This document shows positions 7,995 through 17,709 of a DNA stretch of 17,709 nt, in pieces. The notes under the pieces are model-generated. The model made no database searches and was not told the origin of the DNA. It worked only from the letters and a program-made list of their open reading frames with translations. The stretch lies in contig JAOXYB010019837.1 of assembly GCA_028565635.1 (NCBI GenBank), positions 1 through 17,709 of the forward strand, written 5' to 3'. This DNA is from Phoronis ovalis (Eukaryota > Phoronida > Phoronidae). Position 1 is the first letter of the stretch; each line of letters starts with the position of its first letter. Position numbers and translations under genes: made by a program.

Positions 7995-8250
7995 ACCCAC
8001 ATGTTGGTGCCTCTTTGGGAGGCCAAAACTGTAAAATTATTTGAAGCCATCCCTTGGGTACTGACCATAAGATGGGGGGTGTGCAACCAACACTTAAAAT
8101 ATCTCCCAATTTTTAGAGATCTTGGTCCAAAAATTTCTGTGAAAAGTGGATTCATTTTTGGGAATTTATTGGTGAAAAGGTGACCCATTTGGGCAGCACA
8201 TTCCCCTGTATTCATCATATATGTAAGTTCCCCTCTCCCCTGGGAAGCCA
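7995..8250 (+). repeat. 33-bp repeat family, copy 2
   Basis: Read on the - strand, 8250 to 8100 follows the same order as 114-270: a GC-rich run, then the 22-bp motif at 8206-8227, then units starting GGGTCAC and GAATCCAC with A-rich tails, 33 bp apart. The 18-mer at 8190-8207 is identical to 361-378. The copy extends leftward to about 7995 with sequence not present in copy 1 (including GGGGGGTGTGCAACC near 8076). Overlapping frames on both strands here (7918-8109 -, 7991-8275 -, 8001-8183 +) come from the repeat. Confidence 0.7.
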
Positions 8251-8277
8251 TCAGATATGAATAATGTATTATCAACG

Positions 8278-9521
8278 TGTCTAAATGACAAAAAATTGAT
8301 AAGTGATATTAGCTAAAACCTGTAACTAAATATTTTGCAAATGTCACATTTAATCCCTCTATATATCAAATTTGTATATTTGATCAGTACTTGTTGGCTT
8401 GGTCAGGGAAAGTACAAGGCATGGTCTTATGTAGTAATATCCAGATTAGTGAATGGATTACTCATGAGATTAGTTAAATGGATTACTGGTTACAGATTAA
8501 TCTATTAACTAGCTGTTAAACCAATTGAAATTGTTGGAAGTATTTAATGTATTTATATTTGGGATTAAGTACAGGCATTATACACTAAATGTATGATGTG
8601 CACTAACATAGTCTGGTACACTATGACTACTTTAGTAGAAGACATAGTGGTAGCATTGCTTGATTTTGTTTTTGTTTTGAGTTTTTAAATTGCTATTAAT
8701 GACTTCATAAAAATATAACAGACTGTTCCCAGAAAAAGTATGATGTGTAAAAATGAACACTTTGAATATTGGAGTTGTTGTTAAGAGCAGGATAATCTAT
8801 GGCATATCTCTTGGATTTATTTTTATTTGGAAGGTAAATATGTTAATATTATTTAAATTTTTGTCAGTTTTATTAAAGTGTACTTTTGAAATATATAAAT
8901 ATTTAATGACAAATGTACTAAAAGCATTCACATTCTCCTTGTCCTAATATTTGTCATTCATTTTAATTTTGGGCTAGGCTTGGATATTTTCTCTGTTCAA
9001 CCTATTGAAATCCTATGCATAGTATGCCTTGGGTAGTTCTAAAATGCCTAATGTTTGTGAAATCTGTATTATTGTGAATTGCTATTATTATAAAATTTTG
9101 TTTTTGTTTCATGGTGTTGCCTTTTCTCCTTGGAACTAACATTGTGTTCTATTAACCCCTGTATTCAGCAATTTTTTAAAATAATAAAGCCTAGAAATTT
9201 GTGCAGAGAAAATAGTAGTATTATAAAAAATCTAAAGATTAGTTTTAGAAAGCTTTTCAAAGTCTACAATTTCAGATGTGTTCACTTTCTGGGTAAATTG
9301 GTGGTCTATGTCAAAAAATGAAAGAGTTAATAAATATATTAAAATTTATTATATTTATGATATACAGTAATGAAGTGAACATAATTCAAATGTGTTCATT
9401 GTGCCAAGTTCTTTCTGTTACCTCTACCTTCAATGACTGATCAATACTATTATTCATGTTGCCAACTAAACATGAAATTTGTAGTCAGGTACCAGGGTCA
9501 TTGAGTGCATTATGCTTTCAT
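8278..9521. other. CpG-free non-coding stretch
   Basis: By eye there is no CG dinucleotide between the one at 8276-8277 and the one at 9522-9523, a run of 1,244 bp. The region is AT-rich, with lines such as 8641-8700 strongly T- and G-biased (by count A13, C4, G12, T31). No gene was recognised; frames of 63-64 codons at 8753-8947 and 9130-9321 are low complexity. Confidence 0.6.
8443..8512. repeat. 24-27 bp tandem repeat, about 2.7 units
   Basis: Units begin with AGATTA at 8443, 8467 and 8494. The first two share AGATTAGT, then AATGGATTACT (8443-8466 and 8467-8493), and the third keeps only the start (AGATTAATCTATTAAC). It is a small degenerate array. Confidence 0.55.
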
Positions 9522-10380
9522 CGGGTTCAGACTATTTAGAAACTTGTTTGCATCTGCATTATGTAGTATTTTAGTAATAGGTTAAGGGATGGATCAGAAA
9601 ACTCTAGTTTCTGCACCGAGACTCTAAATTGTTGAGTTAAGTTAAACAATAAACAACTGGCCTAAAAAATCTTTGCTCCAGCAAAATTTTGAAAAAAATG
9701 CACCCTCCCCCAAATCTTGAATCTGGCTTGTAGTATGAGCAAATTCTCTTAAGTTTCTTCGTGTGCAGTCATTTTATTACCTTACAATGTATCCAATTCT
9801 AGTATCAATATTAATGATAGATATCACTGTAGTGAATGTGCAGAAATAGTTGTGTTAGGGTCGTTTGGGACTAAATGTTTCGTTTTGCTCATAAGTCCCT
9901 AACATGAGAGTCGGATCAGTGAACCTTGAGTGGTGGTATCCTGTTGAGATATATTATTATATTCAAAATTACCTGCACTATACCTATAAGAATTAATTGA
10001 ACAGCTATTTCACTAACTTATCTATAGTGGATTGAGTTGAAATTTTGCTTTGTATAGTATACATGTATAGTATGTATAGCAACAGACTATTATGTATCCT
10101 GTGTTTAGGAATAATAAGAAGGTAAACAGAGCAAAAGCATGCAAGTGTTACTTTGACACATTACTGTTATGTTAATTCCTGGGTTAATTCTCCTGAAAGG
10201 GAAATTTTAGTTTTCAGTTAGACAAAATAAAATTAAGTCATCTGCAACTTTTCATTAATGTTGGTTTTTTTGAAGAGCTATCAGAGGGAAAATTTTCTGT
10301 ATATTGATTTAATGACATTCGGACACAAAGGGTACTGTCATTCAAAGTGACTTATACATGTATATGTGCCTGCCCATGAG
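9522..10380. other. Non-coding stretch, nothing recognised
   Basis: AT-rich sequence without a notable frame. A C-rich interruption (CACCCTCCCCC) lies near 9701-9711. Short repeats built on GTATAGTAT lie at about 10055-10080. Confidence 0.4.
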
Positions 10381-10650
10381 CCCCCATGGGATATTTTATG
10401 TTTGTTTAACAATTTTACCGTGGGGTTTCGTTTTTTTGCAAATATCTTTTTTACCAAGAGGTATATATTTCAATAAATAATAAATTACCAATGATATTGT
10501 TGATCATAAACTCTCCATGTGAACAGTTATTTCTGAATTTTTTACCAAGAGGTGTACTCATGTTTTCGAGATTTTTTTACCATGGGGTATGGCTTTTGCA
10601 AATAAGTTACCATGGGGTATATTTTGCAAAGCAATTTTTACCATGGGTTA
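10381..10650 (+). repeat. Degenerate 30-bp minisatellite, TTACCATGGGGTAT unit
   Basis: TTACC-initiated units start at 10415, 10451, 10485, 10552, 10577, 10607 and 10638. The right-hand units are the best preserved: 10577-10590 and 10607-10620 are identical and exactly 30 bp apart, followed by a 31-bp step. A typical unit is TTACCATGGGGTATGGCTTT with a TGCAAA-rich tail. The left end is more diverged, with an insertion-like gap between 10485 and 10552. The 74-codon frame at 10491-10715 is a product of the 30-bp period. Confidence 0.75.
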
Positions 10651-11036
10651 AGACTTGCCTAGGGCCTCACAATTCAAGTTTTGCCAAGTACTCGCCTGGG
10701 CATTTGGCATGCTGATTATATCATTTGTAATACACATTTGAATCTCATCAGGTGCTTTTATTGTGCATATATACAGACACCTAACTTTATTCAACATTTT
10801 GTAGTATAAATTCTGGTTAGTTTCTGTGATAAAAAAGAAATGCTGCCATTGCAACAAGCTGGTGTTGTATTCAGTTCTATGGATAGGAGTTTTGTTACTC
10901 TGACCGAAAATAAAGCAACGGAATAAATAAACAACGCATGGTCTACTTTTATGTATAGTGTTTACTGAACACCAAATATTCCTCTCAGTTAATATGTTAA
11001 AACTATCAGAACAACCTGACCTGGGATTTAAAACCT
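10651..11036. other. Non-coding stretch
   Basis: AT-rich sequence between two repeats. The 69-codon - strand frame at 10648-10857 shows no domain. Nothing else was recognised. Confidence 0.4.
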
Positions 11037-11326
11037 TTGCAATGCGACCCTGTGGTACAGTGGTATTTCGTTTGTGATGAGGACGTTAGTTTTGCAGCAA
11101 AGACATTACTGCATTAGCTTGAATCGCAGGGGAAATATTTGTGAAATTTAATCTACATCATTATCATATCATCACAAAGCGTTCCCGTTCTAGAATTTAA
11201 ATGTTGTTCCCGCTGCAGTTCAAGCTAATGCGGTAATGGCTGTGCTGCATAACTAAGGTCCTTCATTATAAAATGCGACGTCACAAATGAAATACCACTA
11301 TACCAGAGGGTCACATTTCATTGCAA
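11037..11326. repeat. Foldback element with tRNA-like A boxes in both arms
   Basis: The left arm, 11037-11134, pairs as an inverted repeat with the right arm, 11207-11326, around a loop of about 72 bp. The arms share several identical blocks, including GTGGTATTTC or its near copy, GCATTAGCTTGAA and a terminal TTGCAATG; the right arm has an extra 15-20 bp. Each arm contains TGGTACAGTGG (11053-11063 +) or TGGTATAGTGG (- strand of the right arm), both full matches to the Pol III A-box pattern TRGYNNARNGG. A weak B-box-like GCTTGAATC sits about 55-65 bp downstream, too far for a tRNA gene. I infer an inverted pair of tRNA-derived SINE copies or a foldback/MITE-like element. A transcript would form a long imperfect hairpin. 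Confidence 0.7.
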
Positions 11327-13177
11327 GCAATAGTAAATATTGTAAATGGAAGCATGTTATATATCTTCACTGCTAAGCCTTGTTGTACTTAAAAAGTATA
11401 TAAGTACATTTACATGCTAAGATGAGCATTCCATCACATATGAAAGTATTGACAATGATCAGTTGACTGAACATATATAAAGTCTAGAAAGGTGCTAATG
11501 GTAGCTAGCAGCAAAATCTATAACAACCATTGATTTTTATGTCCGATTCACCTATCAGCTTTTACAGACTGCTGACTTCATAATTTTTTCCTGCACTTAG
11601 TGTAGGTATAGGATGAAGAATATATTTATGTAGGTATTGGGAATACCATACATCTCAATATCATAAAACTACTATCATTAATTCTGTTCTTGCATCAGAA
11701 AAAAATTTCAATTTTTGGCTGGTAGACATTTTAGAAACTGTTTCTTTTTGATGACTTAGTTGTGCAAACTCTTAGCAATCCAAGGAAAATTAAAATGGAG
11801 ATATAAATACATGTCTTGTATTTGTCACATACTTTACACAACATACCGTAGTTTAAATATGACAACCCCCATTAAAAGTAAATTTGTCATGCTTATAGCA
11901 TTGGTTGTAAATTTTAGAAAGATCCTCTTTATCTGGTTTCACTATTTTGCGCAAAAATTAGTAGAAAATTAAAGTTAGCAAAATAGCTGAGTGACCAAAT
12001 AAAGAAAGGGAAAAAAGTGATTTCAACCTAAGTGCCAGTGACTAAGCGTTCATATCGTATTCATAGCTTTATGGAATGAACAAAAGCAAAAGTTGTATAG
12101 TATTATTCGACTTGGTTAGATATAGCATTGATTTGTCTCCTATTGGGTCAGGTAACCTGTGCTTACTCAATACCCTCACACCCTCAGGAACACTTTTGTG
12201 GACATTCATGCATGATTTCTTGATAAATAAGATGTTACCTGTTTATCGCCTGCTTATTAATTAATGACAAAAGTACTCCAAAGGAGACTTCACAGCCAAT
12301 AGATTACTTAGTTCATTTTATGGACATTAGGGAGCATCATAGATAGATACCATCTTGTGTTGTTTTGTAGTTAACAGAGTTAATAATAAAATGCTGGTAA
12401 AAGCTGATTCCTGTTTTTGATACATTTAATTATTCTGATCTTGCTTCATAAATTGTTTGTTTTAAAGAAATTCCTTTGTTGTTATGGTCCCTTTCATTCA
12501 GTGCAGATTATAGGACCTATTGTCACTGTGGTCACGCAATTTTCAACTGGTAGAGAGCTTGAGCACACAGTTGCTAGTTTTCATAGGATGGCAACGTTAC
12601 TTAGTAAAATAATTCTACTAAAACTCACAAGGTGTCACTTGGTTATTTAAACAAAAACTGCTTCACAATATTATAGAACAACATTAATAAATATACTAAA
12701 TTGCATGGTATGAATGATATATACCAATAAATATATCATATCTGATAGCAAAGAAATATTTCTATATTTAGAATCACAGCATCAGCAATATATAATTTGC
12801 ATATATACCTACATGTATGTTTGGTTATGTTTATTTGATTACCATGGTAATCCTGCTTATTTATGGATGCCATGTTAGAGTTTTTAATTTCTATCTGGTT
12901 TAATCATTCAAGTGGAATTTTTACAATGCCTGCTCTTTAATTACTTAGACATTTTATAAAACTAGATGTTAGGGCTCAAAATTAAGACTTTTTTATGATG
13001 AATTTGACAATTACATTTACCCAGGAATGTTTATATAAGGAAGTGGAATTTATAATTTATAGACCTAGAGGCTTATTTTATAAAATATGTATGTGATAAA
13101 CTGCCCAAAACTATGTCATCAAGCACTTGTGTAATTGTCTAGAGGTTGCCACATTATGTTTCTATAGTCAGATCTCG
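11327..13177. other. Long AT-rich non-coding stretch
   Basis: No gene was recognised in about 1.85 kb. Frames at 11760-11972, 12076-12264 and 12417-12650 on the + strand have 60-80 codons and no known motif. By eye CpG is absent from about 12596 to 13176. The 16-bp palindrome at 12837 is listed separately. Confidence 0.45.
12837..12852. promoter_or_regulatory. Perfect 16-bp palindrome, X-box-like
   Basis: GATTACCATGGTAATC is its own reverse complement. Its centre, TTACCATGGTAA, matches the core of the RFX X-box GTTACCATGGTAAC, but the outer G/C of each half-site is A/T here. It could be a weak RFX-family site or chance. Confidence 0.3.
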
Positions 13178-14258
13178 ATTCAGACTGTATATTCATGTAG
13201 TTTGGAAATGTTTCATTATGTAAAATTCTTATACCATAATAAAATTTAATAATTAAAATTTGCAAATTTCAAGGAATATTGCCATATTCTTCATCTTTGT
13301 TGCAAACATTTTATAAAGTATTTTGCATTTTAGAAAGCTTAAGTAAAAGTCTAATTAGTTGTTAACAGGTACAAGTTACTATCTATTACTTCATAATTTT
13401 ATTTGATGAATATGTAATATGAGATATACATGATTTTTCCATTTTCATTAAAATCTGTTTTATATGTACCAGGATGTTCCATGCTGATTTTTATGGCTTT
13501 TGTCTTTTTAAGTTGATACTGAAACCTTTTTTAATTTCCTGTTATAACTCATCAAAAACATTTTTTGTAATGTTAATAAAAATATCTTGTCTGATACAGG
13601 ATATGTATGGTAATAAAACATTTTTAATTCTTTGTGAGGTATAATATTGAGACTCTAGAAGAAAGAGAAACACAAAGGAAAAGAAGATGATTAATGAAAA
13701 CACATTTTCTAGTAGTAGACTTGATACCTTAATTCACAAATTTAAATAATGATGCTTAAATGCATAACTATCAAGTATGAAAACTACCTTTGGCTTACAA
13801 GTTGCATTCTTTAAAATTTGTATATCAGTTGTTAAAACATCTCCAATAATTTTTTATGATTTTTTTCTGTCTCAAAGATATGTCTCTAAAAACCTGAAAT
13901 ACAATAAAACAAACATGCCTGAACTTTAAGCTGAAGAATAGTGTCATTTGGAGGTGGTAAAGCAAAGCCTTCTACCTGTTCAGTTTCACTACACAACTGT
14001 CAATTAGTTAACAGCTGACACTATTGTTGAAAACTATAGTAATGAGTTGATTCTCTTGAGAGTTCTCAGACATGTTAGCTTTATTTCCTAGTGTTTACAA
14101 ATTGGGCATTAAAATTGCATTTCATGGTTTTAACTGATTACTTCTGGGAAACAATATTTTTAGTCTTCAAAATGTGTATTGAATGTTTAAATATTTTATG
14201 TTTATTCTATGGAGAAGTATGAAAATTGACTGTTGATATGAATTATAAAGTTAATTTT
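13178..14258. other. CpG-free non-coding stretch
   Basis: By eye no CG dinucleotide occurs between 13177 and the one at about 14259, a run of roughly 1.08 kb. The region is AT-rich with no frame of note and no repeat match within the window. Confidence 0.55.
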
Positions 14259-14584
14259 TCGGGAATTACTTAAATTTATATAAACGTTTTGAATAGAATT
14301 TACCATAAGTTAGAAAAGCAATTCTGATGTACAGATAAAAGTGAAAATGTGAAAGAACTGAAAGTGTATAGATTTCACTGCATCTAATAATTGCAATAAA
14401 AAAACTATTTGTGTAAGATAATGTAATGTGAAAAGAATAACTCATGTTTTATCCAACTTCAATTTATTATAGCCATCTGGGAGTCCTGTTACTAATGTTA
14501 AAAGCCATATGTTGCAAACAGATTTTAATGCTCTTGTTTTCCTTGAAAACATCAACAGATGATAGATGGGTTAAGGATATGTTT
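14259..14584. other. Non-coding stretch
   Basis: AT-rich with nothing recognised. The 85-codon frame at 14444-14701 + runs through the CT tract and X-box and has no domain. Confidence 0.4.
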
Positions 14585-14622
14585 TTCTCTTTCTCTCTCT
14601 TCATTGGCTGTTGCTTAGCAAC
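14585..14622 (+). promoter_or_regulatory. CT tract, reverse CCAAT box and RFX X-box
   Basis: A pyrimidine tract (TTCTCTTTCTCTCTCTTC region) is followed by ATTGG at 14603-14607 (CCAAT on the - strand) and GTTGCTTAGCAAC at 14610-14622, a perfect 13-bp X-box-type inverted repeat. 13-bp X-boxes of the form GTTGC-NNN-GCAAC are known RFX-family targets, classically in promoters of ciliary genes, and CCAAT plus X-box pairs also occur in other RFX/NF-Y promoters. The motifs could mark an internal promoter or enhancer. No start codon with a long frame follows. Confidence 0.35.
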
Positions 14623-17600
14623 ATGTAGAATTTATTTTAAATTTGGAAACAGTAGCATAAAATTAGATCAACCAGACAAGATTGCAAGATACAGCTTGTA
14701 GGAAGAGATTTTTGATGTTCATTCACCCTCATGGATGATTCTGTTCATTTCTTGATTTATAGAAGACCTGTGAGGCATCATTAAATTGAAGCGTGAAATA
14801 CAAGAGGATGATTTAAAAAGACCTTTTGACTAGATAGTACTGACAGAGGATTAAGTTTAAGTTTACAATGCCAGGTTAGACTACCGTGATGAAAATATAT
14901 GGGAATCCTTTTTTGTGTCTGACATAGTAAAATATTGACAACCTTCAATGAATAACCTTGGATGACTTTTATGTAGAATCTATGAACTGCTGTTTTCTCA
15001 AAAAAGCAAAGTTTCTATTGAAAATTTATGACCTACATATAATGTTTGACTCCATCATGGCTTTAGCATGACCTGTTGCAAAACTCTTGTAGTAATCAAT
15101 TCCATATGAAAGGGAAACTCCAGCTGTGGCCATAGATGCTATTGGATTCAGATTAACAGTTTTGAAGCATATGGTTTACTGTACAAACAAACTAAACCAA
15201 AGATGATAACTTGGCATTTTAAGTTGAGAACTTCCAAAAGATATGGGCACCAGTGCTGTCAACTTGAAAATTAGTGTTTCTGCTCTCATAGGATATTTAT
15301 ATAACAATATTAATTACTTGTATATGAATTTCTGAGTTATAATATTTATAAGATATTTAGTTGTCAAATTATTGTGCCAGTGCCAGGATCATGCATCTGA
15401 TTTGTCTATCAAACTATAGGTGATAATGGCCTAAAGAACAAGGAAAATCTGATGTCACTTTGATATGGTAACTTATCATAGAGAATGATAGGCAAACATG
15501 TAGTTGCTCTTGTTTAGAATAAACTAACCATTGAAGACAAAATTTGTAAATGATGTGAAAGCTATTGGGAAAAAATATTTTCTGTTGGTGCTACATATGT
15601 CTTACTGGTGCAATAGTTTAATGGTGCTATGTATTGTCAGTTTTTACCACAACGTGCCTTGCACAAAAATCACAGAATGACAGTTTTTCGAATGACTATA
15701 CCGTGCACACGGAGTTGTCGATATTACCAGCCTGTAGATGATGTTCTGGTTGTCCAAGGGTAATACAATTCATTTATTTTTTAAAACATAGCCACTTAAA
15801 ATAAAATTGTTATTCAAATCATTCTATTATGTTGCTAATGCTTAATTTATATTTGTCACCTTTAATATCTAGTTTTTGTTTCATTGCATCATATTCTTTG
15901 TGTTTCATAAGTTTCAGGCAGTCTAGACATTTTATAACTTTTATTCTTGTGTCTTTGGTGATAAAGAAAAATGAGAGTAATACAGTGCTAAAAGTTCACT
16001 GTATTCAGTATATACATGACAAGTTAGTTTTTTCAATTAATAAACTAGTACTCTTTAGGGAATGCAGTATCAACTGAATTTAATTAAGGAAAATAATTAA
16101 AAATATGAAATTGTAAAAGAAACAGCTCCCTTCCATTACTTTGGTAACTCACTATACTGCAAACTGTAGTGATAAATTTGGTTGGATCCCATTCCTACAA
16201 AAGAGCTAAGCAGTAAAATGGTCATAGTAACAATTTATAGCAAAGTCCAAGTAAAATTGTATTTTCCATTATATCTAATACTGTAAGTTTGCATACTATA
16301 GTAAAAAGTAAAAAATATGTTTTTGTAATTAAAGATATGAATTTGCAACATTTATAAAGAACATGTTTCTAGCTCAGTGACTCCTGAAACCCTAATTGAT
16401 ATACTGTAAGAAGTATCAAAGAATTTCAAATACCTAGGTACTCAAATTCATTTTTTGTTCTACATTTAATCTGTAGCCTGTAGCATGCAAGGTGAAGCAA
16501 TCAGATATTTTGAAATTTTCTTTGGTAAACTTTGTATAGAGAATAAAAACATGCAAATGTGATATATATATGCAGGTATCAGTGAAAGTTTGATGAATTT
16601 GCCTGGAGTGATAATGTTTTGTTTGCTTGCAGTGGTTACCCTGTTATTAAAATATACTACTATTGTTACACTTCTCAAGGTTGCCAATAGAGGCTGCTGG
16701 ATGTAAATGTCAGGATTCAGTACTGATAACTTTCCAATAATTCAAATAATAATATATCTATCCTGTCATATACTGGGGAATTCAAGTCAGAATTTTTGTA
16801 TATGAGCATGTTTTATCAAACACCATTAGTGTGTCTGTGTTCTTAAGTTTTCTAAGTCTCCCATAAAAAAATCCTTGAACCAGTTTTTCTTATCCATGCA
16901 AAGCACGAGTGATATATTTGTATTGGCTCTTAAGATTGGGCGATATCTCACTATAGTAGATGAATTCACACTTGATTTTCCAGTTGCAATAGCAGTCACT
17001 AGCACTGATATATATATTGTCATGTAGTTTCTTTTATTGTTCACACCTGTAACCAGTAGTAAGGTTTTCAGGTAATTTTGTTATCTGCTGGGATGGCAGT
17101 TTAAATTGAGATTCTAACAGAAAGGGACATCTTGATGTGTGTCCAAAATACTGTATGTTTTGAATCATGTGGATTAAGTACTATATTATGCATTGATTAT
17201 ATGGAACCAAGAAAAAATCATTTGAAGCAACTGTGTTATGCTACATAAGTAAATTGTGGGAGCAAATTTTAAACTTAAAGGGAATAATGTGCCAAAAAAA
17301 GAATTTTGTCTTCTCTATAGTACAGTAATCATATCATTATTCTTGCTGTTGTAAATGTGACACATGAAATATTGCCAGGAGTATGTTACCTGCCACCTAG
17401 GATTTACTATACAGTATCTGAATAGTCATCAGATTTTGTTTTTGACAAATAGCTATATTAACCAAGGTTAATCTCTTATCCCTATATTGGTATGAACTCA
17501 GCTGTATGGATCGTTTGTTCAAAATATTTGAAGAGGGAATTGTAAACCCCTTATTTTCACTTTGTTGGAATAAAGACATAAAATAATGAATGTGTACTGT

Positions 17601-17709
17601 ACAGTTTAAAACAATGCGCCATTCATTGGATTGGGCACGATTACTTCGACGGCAAAGCGTTGGCTTGATAATTGAGGGGTAAGGCAGTAATTTATTACAT
17701 TAAAGATAT
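14623..17709. other. Long AT-rich non-coding stretch to the window end
   Basis: No gene was recognised in about 3.1 kb. Frames of 60-82 codons (15829-16077 +, 16466-16687 -, 16826-17044 -, 17397-17579 -) lack known motifs and fit the base composition. Several AATAAA strings occur (for example near 17569), but none has supporting context. From about 17620 to 17660 the sequence becomes more CpG-rich (CGATTACTTCGACGG), which may be the edge of another repeat or functional element that continues past the window. Confidence 0.5.

Noticed and set aside
11037-11134. tRNA gene in the left foldback arm
   Set aside because: The A box is good, but the B box is degenerate and too far downstream, and no acceptor stem or anticodon arm can be paired.
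14759-14800. Possible splice acceptor and exon after TTCTTGATTTATAG
   Set aside because: All three frames downstream meet a stop within about 10 codons.
15829-16077. 82-codon + strand frame with hydrophobic stretches
   Set aside because: Its Phe/Ile/Leu/Ser content follows from T-rich DNA, and there is no signal, motif or splice context to support a gene.
17560-17580. Polyadenylation signal AATAAA near the window end
   Set aside because: AATAAA is frequent throughout this AT-rich region, and no upstream coding sequence or downstream GT-rich element singles this one out.

Overview
The window looks like nuclear DNA from an animal, most plausibly a marine invertebrate. It is AT-rich, has no open frame longer than 94 codons, has no bacterial gene layout, and carries short eukaryotic-style tandem and foldback repeats. 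I cannot place the phylum from sequence alone; mollusc, hemichordate, echinoderm and cephalochordate are all possible. No protein-coding gene can be identified by homology, and most of the window is non-coding.

Region 1 (about 1-2300) is repeat-rich and relatively rich in CpG. It holds a roughly 30-33 bp minisatellite with a 16-bp GC palindrome, a foldback element whose two arms carry tRNA B-box-like sequences, a perfect 33-bp hairpin flanked by a 5-bp direct repeat, and the first copy of a 217-bp duplicated segment.

Region 2 (about 2300-3570) is the only part with a concentration of promoter-like signals: a ZNF143/Staf-like site, a perfect YY1-type site, a TATA box, an initiator-like TCAG and an ETS-type ACTTCCG. 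They are followed on the + strand by a short ATG frame that runs into a good 5' splice site (GTAAGT) at 3294. On the - strand a 36-codon frame begins inside the YY1 site. I read this as a candidate bidirectional promoter with a first coding exon at 3253-3293, as inference only. The second copy of the duplicated segment lies just downstream, so the two copies bracket the promoter.

Region 3 (about 3570-17709) is AT-rich and strongly CpG-depleted, with two stretches of more than 1 kb that contain no CpG by eye (8278-9521 and 13178-14258). Many lines have T>A and G>C on the + strand. This fits a methylated transcribed unit read on the + strand, such as a very long first intron or a long untranslated region, but intergenic DNA is not excluded. 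Within it are a second copy of the 33-bp repeat family (about 7995-8250, opposite orientation), a 24-27 bp tandem repeat (8443-8512), a 30-bp minisatellite (10381-10650), a large foldback with A-box-like motifs in both arms (11037-11326), and an RFX X-box next to a reverse CCAAT box (14603-14622). A decayed coding-like patch lies at 3920-4442.

No operon, CRISPR array, rRNA, intact tRNA or intact transposon was found. The most noteworthy items are the bracketed promoter, the two foldback elements with Pol III-type motifs in both arms, and the sharp CpG boundary near 3.3 kb.
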